DNA of 64,000 nt from Bactrocera neohumeralis. Taxonomy: Eukaryota > Arthropoda > Insecta > Diptera > Tephritidae. The notes below the pieces were generated by a model that saw only the letters and a list, made by a program, of their open reading frames with translations, was not told where the DNA came from and ran no database searches. The position numbers and the translations under genes are program-made. Shown piece by piece: positions 10,923 through 22,985 of this stretch. Each line of letters starts with the position of its first letter. Positions within the stretch are counted from its first letter, which is position 1. Where the stretch lies: the NCBI RefSeq assembly GCF_024586455.1, contig NC_065921.1, forward strand, positions 46,956,574 through 47,020,573, read 5' to 3'.

Positions 10923-11624
10923 ATTTCTACAATCAAGACAAGTAATAAGTACTAACTACAGTTATAAGCTAAGCTACAAGCATCAAATATACATGAAAAA
11001 TACGATTTACAGTAAATATTCCGATTCCAGCTGTAAAATTTTATGTAACAAATAAAAGGCGACCAAGTGAACTGCTGTAAGCGCGCGACTAAAGAGTATA
11101 GGTATCAACTTAAGTTTTTTTTACTTTTTTTACATCAAACCACTTTATTCGACTTCAAACTTAAGACTGTACAGAATTGACAGATCGCAGTCAGTTGCTT
11201 ACTTAAATCTACCGTTATTTGGATATTGTCGGCCTGGTATTGTGGAAAGTGAGTGCATGGGAAAATTAGCATAACATATGGAATGGGGGAAGTTTTGTGA
11301 AATTAGGAATGTGAAATTAAAGTGCATAGCTATGTTATTATAATATGGTTAGATAGTGATATCTATGTTTTAAGGGCATTAATTTTTATCTTACTCTAAC
11401 AAAGCATCGCCTAGAACATCAAATAACGTTTGTAATATGTTTGCGAATTTATGAGTATTTGGCATAAATTTTCAAAATTTTTAAGTCTATGGGGGCACCT
11501 CTAAACATAGCATCAGACTACTGATTTTTCTTGTGTTTAATATTTGCCTAAAACAGCAACTTTCTACAGGTATACCGAAACAGAAATCAAAAATTAATAA
11601 AAATCGCTCCATCCTAATGTATGT

Positions 11625-13416
11625 ATAAGACAAGTTAGGCGAGCCATGCTAAAACTCGTGCTAGTTGACAAGCAATAAATATTAAGCAAATGACGTTATA
11701 GATTTTTTATTTGGTTAGCGGCTGTCCGAAAGCCAAATTGAAGCAAATTATTTTATATATCTGCACATCCACCTCCGCTGGAGTCTATAGATATGTGTGC
11801 ATGTGCAATGGCAATGCTTCTTGCATAAGTGAACGTTTAGTGTAGGAGTGTTAGTTTGATTGATCACATTCTTTTATTTGCTGGTTTATTTGTATATTAA
11901 TCAAAATTGTTGAAGCGTGTTGCTTGACGTCTCGTATGTTGAAAATTTCACAAGTATATACGATATAAACATACATAAAACTGCAGCTAAGTAGCAAAGT
12001 TCTTTTAGCTAATGAGGCTGGTTGCTTTCGGAAATATTATTTCGTTATATCTCTGAATACTTTGATAACTCTTGTCTACAAATTTGTATTATAAAAGTAT
12101 GTAAATACTGCCTTGAACGATGTTTGTTGTAGTACCAACACAATATTTGTATATGATAATAAATTTCCTTAAAAAATTTTTGCCGTTCGTAATAAGCTTT
12201 ATTAAGTGTCTGAATTTATTTACTGAAATATAATAGAATACAATAAAGGGATTTTTATCTTGATTTCTATCGGTGAGCTATATGCTATAGTTGTCCACTC
12301 TGAGCAATTTTTTGAAAATTGTAAGGATGCTTTGGATATTAATCTTTGTCAAATTTAGTAAACATACCCTGTCAAATAAAAAAGTTTGCAATGCGTGTGC
12401 GTGATTATTGAGAGTCCTAAGGTGAAAATATATTAAAATTGTAAATCAATAAGTGAAACTTAATTTTTCGGCATGTAAATCTTATAGCACTAAGTTATTA
12501 ACTTAATATAAGATATCTTAATTTATAACAAAGAAAAAAACTATGCCACCCGCACGTCTACGATGTATAATGTGTTTTTTTCAATTTAGTAGGATTTGAT
12601 ATTAGACGGTCCATTTGAAACTCTTCCACCATGATATTAAACTTTATAAAGACTACTACATTTCATATAATAATCCTCAAGTTTGAAATAAATGTTTATC
12701 AAATGTTTATGCAAAGCTAAATTCTTGGTCATAATATTTATTATATGCACCCTTTATGATCTTCAATATCTTAGTTTAGCCTGTATGAAGTTAACTTTAA
12801 TTATAGAGTCTGCCGTTAAAAATTTAATATTATATATTTACACTCAAGAATTTCATATTATTATTTGCAAATATTGTTATTAAAAATTATCATTTATCGC
12901 GTAGAAATATTAATTTGCATATATGTAAGTTAATAATATATGAAGCATATTTATGTGTATGCGTATGGAGAGGTAACGCTTTCTATACTTATTCGAAGTG
13001 CATATACATATGTATATTAGTCTAAGTCTTCATTTAATACGATTTAACATGGTTAAGTGTATATTCATACATCTTCATTGCTCTGTGGGCACTTACATTA
13101 TCACTGGCGACGTAGGTAGTTGATTCTGTGGTACAATGTTTCGACGCCTAAAAGTATTTTAATAAATAAATGATATGTTCTTTACACTGTGGGTGATTTT
13201 TGTGCCGCAGCATCTGCACATTGACAACATAATGCATTTAATACACATAAGTATATATAAAGAACGGAATTGTGCGTATGCATGGCTTAGTATATGTTTG
13301 TTTTTTTTTTTTAATTTTTTTCTTGTAGCTGTTTGTTTGGCGAATGTCGACGGTGTTGACATTTAAATTTGTGACTGCTAAGTGCCTGTAAATACATATT
13401 TATTCATGTGCAGGTG
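11625..13416. other. AT-rich spacer with one R1 fragment
   Basis: No gene recognised. About 12270-12400 carries a decayed R1 block (gagctatatgctatagttg, then 'caattttttgaaaattgta'). Frames at 12692-12883, 13159-13362 and 13175-13366 are low-complexity and lack family features. Confidence 0.5.
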
Positions 13417-15957
13417 TGTGAGTATGTACAAGCTGGAAGCATTTCGCGGTAGGTGTTCCTTTCGACAATATATTCCGAATAAACCTGCAAAATATGGGAT
13501 ACAAATTTATGCTTTGGTTGAAGCAAAAAACTTGTATACGCTCAACCTTGAAATTTATCCTTGAAAACAGCCAGGTAAAACAGGCTGCCTACCTCGCAAC
13601 GTTACGATCAACCACTACACGTGCGGGATGGGATAGATACCGAGAGTTGAAGAGGGAAGCGAGACGCATTTGTAGACAGAAGAAGAAAGAGGCCGAAATG
13701 CGTGAGTACGAAGAGCTTGATAAGCTGGCCGACATGGGTAATGCTTGGAAATTCTACGAAAAACTGCGGCGGCTTACAGAAGGTTTCAAGACCGGACCAT
13801 ACTCTTGTAGAACCCCCAAAGGTGATCTAGTCACTGATGCCCAGAGCATACTTAAATTATGGAGGGAACACTTCTCCAGCCTGCTGAATGGCAGTGAACG
13901 CACAACAACAGGAGAAGGAGAACCCGATTCCCCAATCGATGACGATGGAGCAGACGTTCCATTACCCGACCATGAAGAAGTTCGAATAGCGATTGCCCGC
14001 CTGAAGAACAACAAAGCGGCAGGGGCCGACGGATTGCCGGCCGAGCTATTCAAACACGGCTGCGAAGAACTGATAGGGAGCATGCATCAGCTTCTTTGTA
14101 AAATATGGTCGGACAAAAGCATGCCCAACGATTGGAATTTAAGTGTGCTATGCCCAATCCATAAGAAAGGTGACCCCACAATCTGTGCCAACTACCGTGG
14201 GATTAGCCTCCTCAACATCGCATATAAGGTTCTATCGAGCGTATTGTGTGAAAGATTAAAGCCCACCGTTAACAAACTGATTGGACCTTATCAGTGTGGC
14301 TTTAGACCTGGCAAATCAATAAACGACCAGATATTCACCATGCGCCAAATCTTGGAAAAGACCAGTGAAAGGAGAATCGACACACACCACCTCTTCGTCG
14401 ATTTCAAAGCTGCTTTCGACAGCACGAAAAGGAGCTGCCTTTATGCTGCGATGTCTGAATTTGGTATCCCCGCAAAAATAATACGGCTGTGTAAGCTGAC
14501 GTTGAGCAACACGAAAAGCTCCGTCAGAATCGGAAAGGACCTCTCCGAGCCGTTCGATACCAAACGAGGTTTCAGACAAGGCAACTCCCTATCGTGCGAC
14601 TTTTTCAACCTGCTTTTGGAGAAAATAGTCGCAGAACTAAATAGAGAAGGTACCATCTTCTATAAGAGTGTACAGCTGCTGGCGTATGCCGATGATATTG
14701 ATGACCGATGAGTCGACGTTACGAGTTTTCGAGAGAAAAGTTCTGCGAAAGATTTATGGTCCTTTGCGCATTTGCCACGGCGTATATCGTATTCGATGGA
14801 TCGATGAGCTGTACGAGATATACGACGGCATTGACATAGTTCAGCGAATTAAAAGACAGCGGCTACGCTGGCTAGGTCATGTTGTCCGGATGGACGAAAA
14901 CACCCCAGCTCTGAGAGTATTCAACGCAGTACCTGCCGGGGGAAGCAGAGGAAGAGGAAGACCTCCACTCCGTTGGAAGGACCAAGTGGAGAAGGACCTG
15001 ACTTCGCTTGGAATATCCAATTGGCGCCACGTAGCGAAAAGAAGAAACGACTGGCGCGCTGTTGTTAACTCGGCTATAATCGCGTAAGCAGTGTCTACGC
15101 CAATTAAGAAGAAGAAGAAGAAACAGCCTAATGGTCAATTTTTGCAAAGCAATAAAGCTTTCGACGTTGTAGATAGATTAGTGCAGCCTATTTCTAAAAG
15201 TAACAGAAACATTACATTCGACAATTGGTTTGCGAGTGTTCCACTGATAATACATTTACAGAAAAATCATAAACTAACATGTACAGGTACTTTACGTAAG
15301 AACAAAAAAGAAGTCCCACCAAACTTTTTAACTACGCTAGGAAAAGAAGTTTACAGCACTCAGTTTGCATTCCAGAAAGATATGACGCTTATGTCCTACA
15401 TGCCTAAACGGTCTAAAGTAGTGCTGGTACTGTCTTCCCTTTATCATGACCAAAACATTGATCCAGATAGTGGTAAAAAACGGAAACCAGAGATCATCAC
15501 GTTTTATATTTCTACGAAACCTGGCGTCGATGTAGTTGATGAACTCTGTGCTACCTATGATGTATCCCGAAACTCCAAACGTCGGCAGACTGACAGTATT
15601 TTATGCAGTCATGAATGTAGCTGCAATAAATAGTGTAATTATTTTTCGTGAAAATAATGACTCAAAAACAAACCGACGTGATTTCCTTAGAAAACTCGGT
15701 CTTTCAATGCTTGAAGGACATCTTCGCGTGAGGAAAAATACGGAAAACTTACCGAGAGGCTTACGTAAACGTATTCACGACCAATTTGGTGAAATCGTGA
15801 CTTACTCTCCGTTCGAAAACATATACTAGATGTAGAGGCTGTCCTTCTGCCAAAGATAAAAAAACTAAGCACACATACAATAATTGTAACAAGCCTATTT
15901 GTATGCAACATATTGTCCCACTGTGCCAAAGTTGTGTTGATCACAATAGCGAATAAC
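13417..15957 (+). pseudogene. piggyBac-type transposase remnant A, split by an RTE insertion
   Basis: The 5' part (13423-13563) reads KLEAFRGRCSFRQYIPNKPA, KYGIQIYALVEAKN and YTLNLEIY, the piggyBac DDE segment (DDE_Tnp_1_7). RTE copy A follows. The frame resumes at 15121 as KQPNGQFLQSN, then ITFDNWFAS (second catalytic Asp), KPGVDVVDEL (third Asp, with V in place of the usual GG), and after a frameshift the C-terminal tail LRKLGLSMLEGHL. A last frame (15830-15956) gives a Cys-rich zinc-binding end, CRGCPSAKDK...CNKPICMQH...CQSC. The N-terminal acidic region and first Asp are missing, and there are frameshifts near 15600 and 15830. Terminal repeats were not identified. It is dead but clearly recognisable, and differs from piggyBac B. 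Confidence 0.85.
13573..15120 (+). mobile_element. RTE-type LINE copy A (5'-truncated, internally deleted)
   Basis: The coding part is an RTE-like reverse transcriptase: NNKAAGADGLPAELFKHG, then FRPGKSINDQIFTMRQIL, FVDFKAAFDSTKRS, FRQGNSLSCDFFN (usual QGDS changed to QGNS) and AYADDID. An internal deletion at about 14703 then fuses the YADD box to the C-terminal region (RRLRWLGHVVRMDENTPALR ... RGRGRPPLRWKDQVEKDL). The stop is at 15085 and the tail is an (AAG)n run. The endonuclease domain is lost. An 8-bp duplication, aaacagcc, flanks it (13565-13572 and 15121-15128) inside piggyBac A. Reverse transcription must have come from another copy. Confidence 0.9.
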
Positions 15958-16813
15958 TGTATACATAAGTTATAAATGAGCTTTGTTTTATATAGTTAAT
16001 AATAACATAATAAAATAATTATATGTTTAGTACCAAAGTGGTAACTATTTTTGTTTCGTGAGTTTAATTTTTAAGTTATGTTCTCACGATTGATCTCAGA
16101 ATAAAAAGTTTGGTTTTTTTGTTTGTTTGATTGTATTGTTGATTTTTTAATAAATAAATGTTTAATTATTATGTATATGTATATATAATGTGTATTATTG
16201 GCCATATTTAATGTAGCATACTAGTATTGGCATAACATTGATTCAGTGTTCAGCAATGTACACGCGTAAAATACACCTGGCCATAACGGTCAAGTTCTAT
16301 TTAGTAGCTGCAATGACACCGGGTTAAACGGGGATAATTTGTATTTAAAACACGCCTGCTGTAGAGTCAGTGGCATAAAATTACTGGTAGGAATTTTATA
16401 ACGTAAAATAATCAAATATTTAAAACTGTTACATACTCACTTTTAATTATGTTAGCAAATATGAGTAGAAGCTTTTTCATGTTTTACCTGTTGAAATATA
16501 ATTTAAACTACTGTCGCATTGGAAGCAACTTTACAACAAAAATATTAATGTTCCATAATTGTACATTAGATTCGACGTAACTTATTTGGATAATTAGCTT
16601 GCCTCTGTATTCGTTGGTTATTAATAAAATGATATTTCTGCGGTAATCGCCTTCCCTTCTCGGTAGTATTCAAATATATTAGAATATAATCGGCAACATA
16701 GTTTATTTGTCGATTTTCAAGCCAAGAAATGTATCAAAGAAAATGTTCAATATTCCTCTGATTTTTGTGTCCAGTGGATCCCGGTCATATATATCTTATC
16801 AAACCTACATTAA
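15958..16813. other. Spacer between two piggyBac elements
   Basis: AT-rich, probably the 3' non-coding end of piggyBac A followed by unrelated DNA. No terminal repeat for piggyBac A was recognised. No gene. Confidence 0.45.
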
Positions 16814-17183
16814 CCCTCCACCGCATACAACGCCATATATGGTTTTGGGATTTGTTGCATTTGGCTTTGCACTAGCAAAGTGATGTAGCGGAACAAATTT
16901 TTAACGGTAGTTTTCTTTGGACAATTCTTTGTTGATATTTCAGATACTGTTTGATTTTGATAGGTTTTGCTTGTTGTTTTCGTTTATTTTGTGAAGGTGT
17001 CTCACATGAGTAACGCTAAGTGTATTTCGCGGTGTTTTGGACACAATTTTTATCATAAAAATTAGGACTTTTCTCGGAGAAAAAATTATTATTCGAAGGA
17101 AAAATATAGTGTTCACACAACAAAAATACAAACCGATTGGAAGGTAAGTACTATAGGCACGTTTTTGTGCAAAATCGGCCAAA

Positions 17184-17345
17184 GCCATATATGGCCTTTC
17201 ATGCAGTACACACTATTTTTGCAAAAACTGACGAAGCCGTATATGGCCTTTCATGCAATACATACTATTTTTGCGAAAACTGACGAAGCCATATGTGGCC
17301 TTTCATGCAGTACATACTATTTTGCCTTTCATGCATTTTAGTAAA
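17184..17345 (+). repeat. 52-bp tandem repeat in the piggyBac B 5' region
   Basis: Units start at 17184, 17236 and 17288 (period 52), each opening with a gccatatatggcc-like palindrome followed by tttcatgca.tac..actat. A partial fourth unit starts near 17334. The palindrome varies slightly (gccgtatatggcc, gccatatgtggcc). It lies just upstream of the likely transposase start at 17358, so it may be a transposase-binding or promoter region. Confidence 0.8.
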
Positions 17346-17357
17346 ATTTTTTCAGAA

Positions 17358-19072
17358 ATGGATGCAAGATTTTTTTATGGAATTTTAAGATATGTAAATG
17401 TAGTCGATAATGGGCTTCAAAGCGACGATGATTATATATCCGAATCAGATGAAGAAGTTGTTGGAGCACAAGTTTCTGGCCAGGAAGATGTATATATATC
17501 GGAGACCGATGAAAGCAGTTCCGAAGACGTATATGACGAGCCTAGTAGCTCAAACGCAAAACGCGCTAAAAAATCGAAACCACCAAACTGGAAAGAAAAT
17601 TACTTGCCCCCGTATTTAAGTGAAAACTTTCCATTTCAAGGAGACATGGAGCTTCCAAGTTTATTCGATGAATTAGAGACGCCAGCGGAGTTCTTTCAAT
17701 TTTTCTTTGACGAAGATTTGATAAACTTTATAGTTGAACAATCGAACATACTTGCGCTGCAAAAAGACATAAATAAGCCGGCAAATATTACTAAGAGCGA
17801 AATAGAGCAATTTATAGGTGAGTTCAGCGTAAACACTGTGGAGGAACTTTGAAAATTTGCATTATTGGGATACTACAGTTGGCCAAGAATTTGTACGCAC
17901 CATCTTGACTTGCAATAGATGGGAAAACATTAAACGCTTTTTGCATTTCAACAACAATGAGGATATGAAATCGCCAGGTGAAGATGGATTTGACAAGCTG
18001 TTCAAAGTTCAACCACTTCTAAATAAAATCCGTGAATAGGTGCTGCTCATACCAAAAGAGTAGCAACTGGTTGTGGATGAGCAAATAATTCCCACAAAGT
18101 GCCGACATCATCTAAAACAATACATTCCGGCCAAACCGCACAAATGGGGTTTCAAGAATTTTGTTTCAAGTGGAGTTTCAGGATTTAGCTACGATTCTGA
18201 TATATGTATTTGCTGGAGCACAAAGTGATAAACATCCAGAGGGATCACCGAATCTGGGAATCAGCGGAAATGTTGTTACAAGGCTAGCAATCACTGTACC
18301 GAGATATCAAAATTATACAATTTTTTTTGACAACTGGTTTACCAGCCCCGGCCTCCAAGTGCATCTCATGAAAAGTGGTTTATTGTCTTTGGGTACGGTA
18401 AGACTTAATCGAGTCCCTAACTGTAAGATGCCGACAGAAAAGGAATTGAAAAAGTTGGGGAGAGGCAGCATGGTGGAGAAGATAACTAAAATCGACGGGG
18501 TCAAACTTGGCCTCGTTTCTTGGTTTGACAATAAGGTAGTAAATATTCTTTCAACTTTCGTTGGAAGCCAACCTATATCCACAAAGACACGTTTTAGTAA
18601 AAAAGAGAAAAAGTATATTGAAATTCATTCACCACAGTCTGTCGACGTTTACAATAGTTATACAGGCGGCGTAGACTTGCTTAATTCACTACTTGGTCTT
18701 TATAGAATTCAGTTACGCAGGTTTGGTACAAAAAGATTTTTTTCCACCTGATTGAGATGTGCCTTGTAAATTCTTGGATCTTGTGGCGCCGTAAGTCAGG
18801 GGAATTTATGCCGTTATTTAATTTCAAACTTGCAGTGAGCGAACATCTTTGCAAGGTAGGAAAATCCCGAAAACGAGGGCGTCCAATGGCATCGTTATCA
18901 AACTTTTCATCTCCGACAACAAGCAGAGAAGGCACCAAAAAGAGTAAGCGTCAAGACTTTCCTTTGAATTCTATACGTACCGACTGTATTGGACACTTTC
19001 CGAAATGGATGAAAAATAGACAACTTTGTCAAAATGACTGCTCATTCCGTTCGTATACTTTTTGTGAGAAAT
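17358..19072 (+). pseudogene. piggyBac B transposase (broken)
   Basis: The ATG at 17358 opens MDARFFYGILRYVNVVDN and an acidic Ser/Glu-rich N-terminus typical of the family. Later come PAEFFQFFFDEDLINFIVEQ, HYWDTTVGQEF...CNRWENIKRFLHF, then VVDEQIIPTK (first Asp), YTIFFDNWFTSPGL (second Asp) and SYTGGVDLLNSLLG (third Asp). All three catalytic Asp residues survive, but stops or frameshifts occur near 17850, 18037, 18061 and 18750. The C-terminal piece (18757-19072) ends in a Cys-containing tail (CIGHFP...CQNDCS...FCEK) resembling a zinc-binding end. Not translatable as one protein. Confidence 0.88.
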
Positions 19073-19330
19073 GAAATGTATTCTTGTGCTACAATGACAA
19101 ATGAAACTGTTTCACACGCTTCCACACTGAGTAAAAGTAATACACTCCAAGCAACTTTGTATGCATAGAGAGCCATATAAGGCGGCTTTTATTTTCTGGT
19201 AAAATATGCATTGTAAAATATTTTTTTCTACAAATATATGTAAAAGGATTCAAAATAAACGTATATTATTATATATATATTAGTGGAGTTTTATTTTTTT
19301 TCATAAAGAAGATGGCCATGCGGTAGAGGG

Positions 19331-19889
19331 TTAATTAAATATTAAGATAATAACAATAACATGTCTGTTATATATTCCGAAAGATTTGAAGGAATTCAAC
19401 TTGAAATAGTTCAATTTGTACGTACATGCTTGTGTGCTTTGATATAAAATACATATATAGAAAATATACATACATATGTATGTAAATTAGTTATATGCAG
19501 AGTCGTTTGCCTATTGTAAATATGCGAATCTGTAAGCATACATTCCTTAATATCGGAAATAGCATAATTTTTCTCATTTAACACGGAAGATGCTCAATTC
19601 TGCTATTTTCGTGTCCCCTGATGTTAAGCGGTAAAACACGCTAATAATTTTCTGTGGTGAAACACGCTCATCCGAAACAGTAAATATCCCAAAGTTGAAA
19701 TATTCTCGACATCGTGAACATTCTCTATAAATATACGTTCTCTACTATCGATGGTGAGTTTCGTCCGATAGACCTGCTAACATTAACGAAGCTGTCAGCT
19801 CATTATCTATATTGCGACCAATTTTTTGACTTTAAGGAACGTCATCACAACAGCATTTACATATTCTTGACCGATACATAATCACCACG
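19331..19889. other. Spacer, nothing recognised
   Basis: AT-rich DNA between piggyBac B and RTE copy B with short AT microsatellite stretches. No gene seen. Confidence 0.45.
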
Positions 19890-22166
19890 CTTCTCCTTCT
19901 TCCTAATTGGCGTAGACACCGCTTACGCGATTATAGCCGAGTTAACAACAGCGCGCAGGTCGTTTCTTCTTTTCGCTACGTGGCGCCAATTGGATATTCC
20001 AAGCGAAGTCAGGTCCTTCTCCACTTGGTCCTTCCAACGGAGTGGAGGTCTTCCTCTTCCTCTGCTTCCCCCGGCAGGTACTGCGTTGAATACTCTCAGA
20101 GCTGGGGTGTTTTCGTCCATCCGGACAACATGACCTAGCCAGCGTAGCCGCTGTCTTTTTATTCGCTGAACTATATCAATGTCGTCGTGTATCTCGTTCC
20201 ATCGAATGCGATATTCGCCGTTGCCAATGCGCAAAGGACAATAAATCTTTTGCAGAACTTTTCTCTCGAAAACTCGTAACGTCGACTCATCGGTTGCTGT
20301 CATCGTCCAAGCCTCTGCACCATATAACAGGACGGGAATTATGAGCGACTTATAGAGCTTGGCTTTTGTTCGTCGAGAGAGGACTTTACTTTTCAATTGC
20401 CTACTCAGTCCGAAGTAGCACCTGTTGGCAAGAGTTATCCTACGTTGGATTTCCAGGCTGACATTGTTGGTGGTTTTTACGCTGGTTCCAAGACAGACGA
20501 AATTATCTACGACTTCAAAGTTATGACTGTCAACAGTGACGTGAGTGCCAAGTCGCGAGCGCGACGACTGTTTGTTTGATGACAGGAGATATTTCGGCTT
20601 GCCCTCGTTCATTGTCAGACCATTTTCTGTGCTTCCTTGTCCAGCCTAGAGAAAGCAGACCTAACGGCGCGGGTACTCGATAAGTTCTGCAGCTCGAATA
20701 ATTTTCTCCAGCAGCAGATTGAAGAAGTCGCTTGATAGGAAATCGCCTTGTCTGAAGCCTCGTTTGATATCGAACAGCTCGGGGAGGTCCTTCCCGATCC
20801 TGACGGAGCTTTTGGTGTTGCTCAACGTCAGTTCACACAGCCGTATTAGTTTTGCGGGGATTCAGACATCGCGGCATATAGGCAGCGATGTTGAGGAGGC
20901 ATATCCCGGTAGTTGGCGCAGATTCTGGGGTCTTCTTTTTCATGGACTGGGCAGAGCACTCTTAAATTCCAATCGTTGGGCATGCCTTCATCCGATCATA
21001 TTTTGCAAAGAAGCTGATGCATGCCCCTTATCAATTCATCGCCGCCGGGTTTGAACAGCTCGACCGGTAATCCATCGGCCCCCGCCACTTTGTTGTTCTT
21101 CAGGCGGGTAATTGCTATTCGAACTTCTTCATGGTCCTGCAATGGAACGTCTGCTCCATCGTCGTCGATTTGGGAATCGGGTTCGCCCTCTCCTGGCGTT
21201 GTGCGTTCACTGCCATTCAGCAGGCTGGAGAAGTGTTCCGTCCATAATTTAAGTATGCTCTGGGCATCGGTGACTAGATCACGTTTGGGGGTTCAACAAG
21301 TGTATGCTCCGGTCTTGAAACCTTCTGTAAGCCGCCGCATTTTTTCAAAGAATTTTCGAGCATTACCCCTGTCGACCAGCTTATCAAGCCTTTCGTACTC
21401 ACGCATTTCGGCCTCTTTCTTTTTCTGCCTGCAAATGCGTCTCGCTTCCCTCTTCAACTCTCGGTATCCATCTCATTCCGCACGTGTTGTGGTCGATCGT
21501 AACGTTGCGAGGTAAGCAGTCTGTTTTCTCTCCGCTGCGACACGGCACTCCACGTCGTACCAGCTGTTCTTTTGCACTTTCCGAAAACAAATTGTGTCGG
21601 TTGCAGCTGTATGCAAGGAGTTTGAGATGCCGTCCCACAGTTCCCTTATACCGAGTTGTTGACAAGTGCTCGTTCGGCTGTCTGTTATGATTGCAGCTTC
21701 TCGACGTCGAACCTTCCTTGTGTTTGTTGGCGTGCGTTTTTTGCTGCACAGAGGCAGATGCGAATCTTGGCTGCAACCAGATAGTGATCCGACTCGGTGT
21801 TAGGACCTCGGAGCGAACGCACGTCTAGAACACTGGAGACGTATATTCCGTCTATCACAACATGATCGATCTGGTTGGTGGCTTTTAGATCCGGAGGCAG
21901 CCAGGTAGCTTGATGTATCTTCTTGTGCTGGAATCTAGTACCACAGATAACCATATTTCGGGCCCCGGCGAAGTCGATCCGCCTCAACCCATGTGGAGAT
22001 GTTTCGTCGTGGAGGCTGAATTTACCGACCGTAGTGCCAAACATGCCTTCTTTGCCCACCCTAGCGTTAAAGTCGCCAAGCACGATTTTGACATCGTGGC
22101 GGGGGCAGCTCTCATAAGCGCGCTCCAAGCGCTCATAGAAGGCATCTTTTCTCTAATCGTCCTTCT
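19890..22166 (-). mobile_element. RTE-type LINE copy B (5'-truncated, decayed)
   Basis: Minus strand. The 3' end is at 19890 in a degenerate (AAG)n tail. The C-terminal part is open (19923-20612), with LSSNKQSSRSRLGTHVTVDS, RRTKAKLYKSLIIPVLLYGA and RRLRWLGHVVRMDENTPALR. The reverse transcriptase core (20700-21400) is broken by frameshifts. The endonuclease survives in part (21685-22128), with VLGDFNARVGKEG and the C-terminal SDHYLVAAKIR. Homology to the full copies stops near 22166, inside the endonuclease. No clear target duplication was found. It is more diverged than copies C-E. Confidence 0.88.
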
Positions 22167-22571
22167 TAAAAGGAACATTAAAAAATGCATAATATGTCAT
22201 TCTTTATTAGCTACCTAGGCTGACATCCAAGCTAAAATCGTAATTTTTAAATTGACCAAACCACTTTTAACACTTCGCTGAGTTGGAACATGCTCACAGT
22301 AAATTTCTAATACAGCGCAATGACTTTCGGTCGATGTTTTCTTCATATTAAAGTAGCGAAGAAAAGCTCCGCTCAAAACCTTTTTTTTTAAGCCCAAACT
22401 TCGACATATTTGAGTGAAAAAAAAATTTATTATTTACGTTTGAATGAATGACATATCCTGAAAAGGACGCACAAGGACTTACTTTTTCAACGCATCAATC
22501 GAGTATTGGTACAATGGAGTAATAAACAGGTTACACAATTTCTCAGCCAAATGCGCAAATATGTTCGTAAT

Positions 22572-22985
22572 GGTTTACGCTGAACAGAGTATATATAATA
22601 AGTTTGTCGCACCTAAAAAGAAACTTCGGAATCCCTATAAAATATATAGGTATATGATTAGTATAACTACCTGAGTCGATTAAGTCATGTCCATCTGTCG
22701 GTCTCAAATTTTCAAATGTACTTTTTCTGCAAAAATCTGGTATTTTTTCGGAACAGCCGATATTGCCACTATAGCATATAACTGGAATACGTTTTCATTT
22801 GACTAGACATCTTCACCAAATTTAGCATGGGTTATAGTCCAAGGCAACCGCGCAATCTCAAAAAATTGTTCAGTTAGCGACACTATAACATATAACTCCC
22901 AGACAAACTGACCGATCAAAATCAAGTTGTTGTAAGAATTTATGACTTTTATAGCTTCGGAGCAACCGAATTTCTTGATCCTTTG
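22572..22985 (-). repeat. Dispersed repeat R1, diverged copy
   Basis: Minus-strand R1: starts 'gaacagagtatat', then 'aataagtttgtcgcacc', 'ccctataaaatat', 'gagtcgattaagtcatgtcc', and two 'ctatagcatataact' / 'ctataacatataactcc' blocks. The order matches 51316-52085. It is shorter, with fewer internal units. Confidence 0.65.

Larger units (their letters stand above)
9812..11616 (-). mobile_element. Unclassified DNA transposon with ~135-bp imperfect TIRs
   Basis: The left end reads taaggtggagcga (9812) and the right end is its near-exact inverse (tcgctccatccta, ending 11616). Inverted similarity continues inward: 'gttttgaggtgcccc' at 9931-9945 matches the inverse of 'gggggcacctctaaac' at 11491-11506, each about 115-120 bp from its end. 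Flanking octamers atgtatat (9804-9811) and atgtatgt (11617-11624) differ by one base and may be an 8-bp target duplication. Two minus-strand coding fragments lie inside (10293-10922 and 10035-10244). An 8-bp duplication would fit hAT or P superfamilies, but the terminal bases match neither hallmark I know, so the class is left open. Confidence 0.7.
16814..19330 (+). mobile_element. piggyBac element B with both ends and TTAA duplication
   Basis: Starts CCCTCCACCGCAT directly after TTAA (16810-16813) and ends ATGCGGTAGAGGG directly before TTAA (19331-19334), so the 13-bp inverted ends differ at one base and flank a perfect TTAA duplication. The length is 2517 bp, normal for piggyBac. It carries a tandem subterminal repeat (17184-17345) and a broken transposase gene. 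Palindromic 'ccatatatgg' or 'ccatataagg' words occur near both ends (16832, 19171). Confidence 0.93.

Noticed and set aside
9812..11616. Assignment of the unclassified element to the P or hAT superfamily
   Set aside because: The possible 8-bp duplication has one mismatch and the terminal bases do not match known hallmarks; no catalytic core remains to decide.
19260..19285. AT microsatellite near the piggyBac B 3' end as a matrix or origin element
   Set aside because: Simple AT repeats are common in this DNA and nothing else supports a function.
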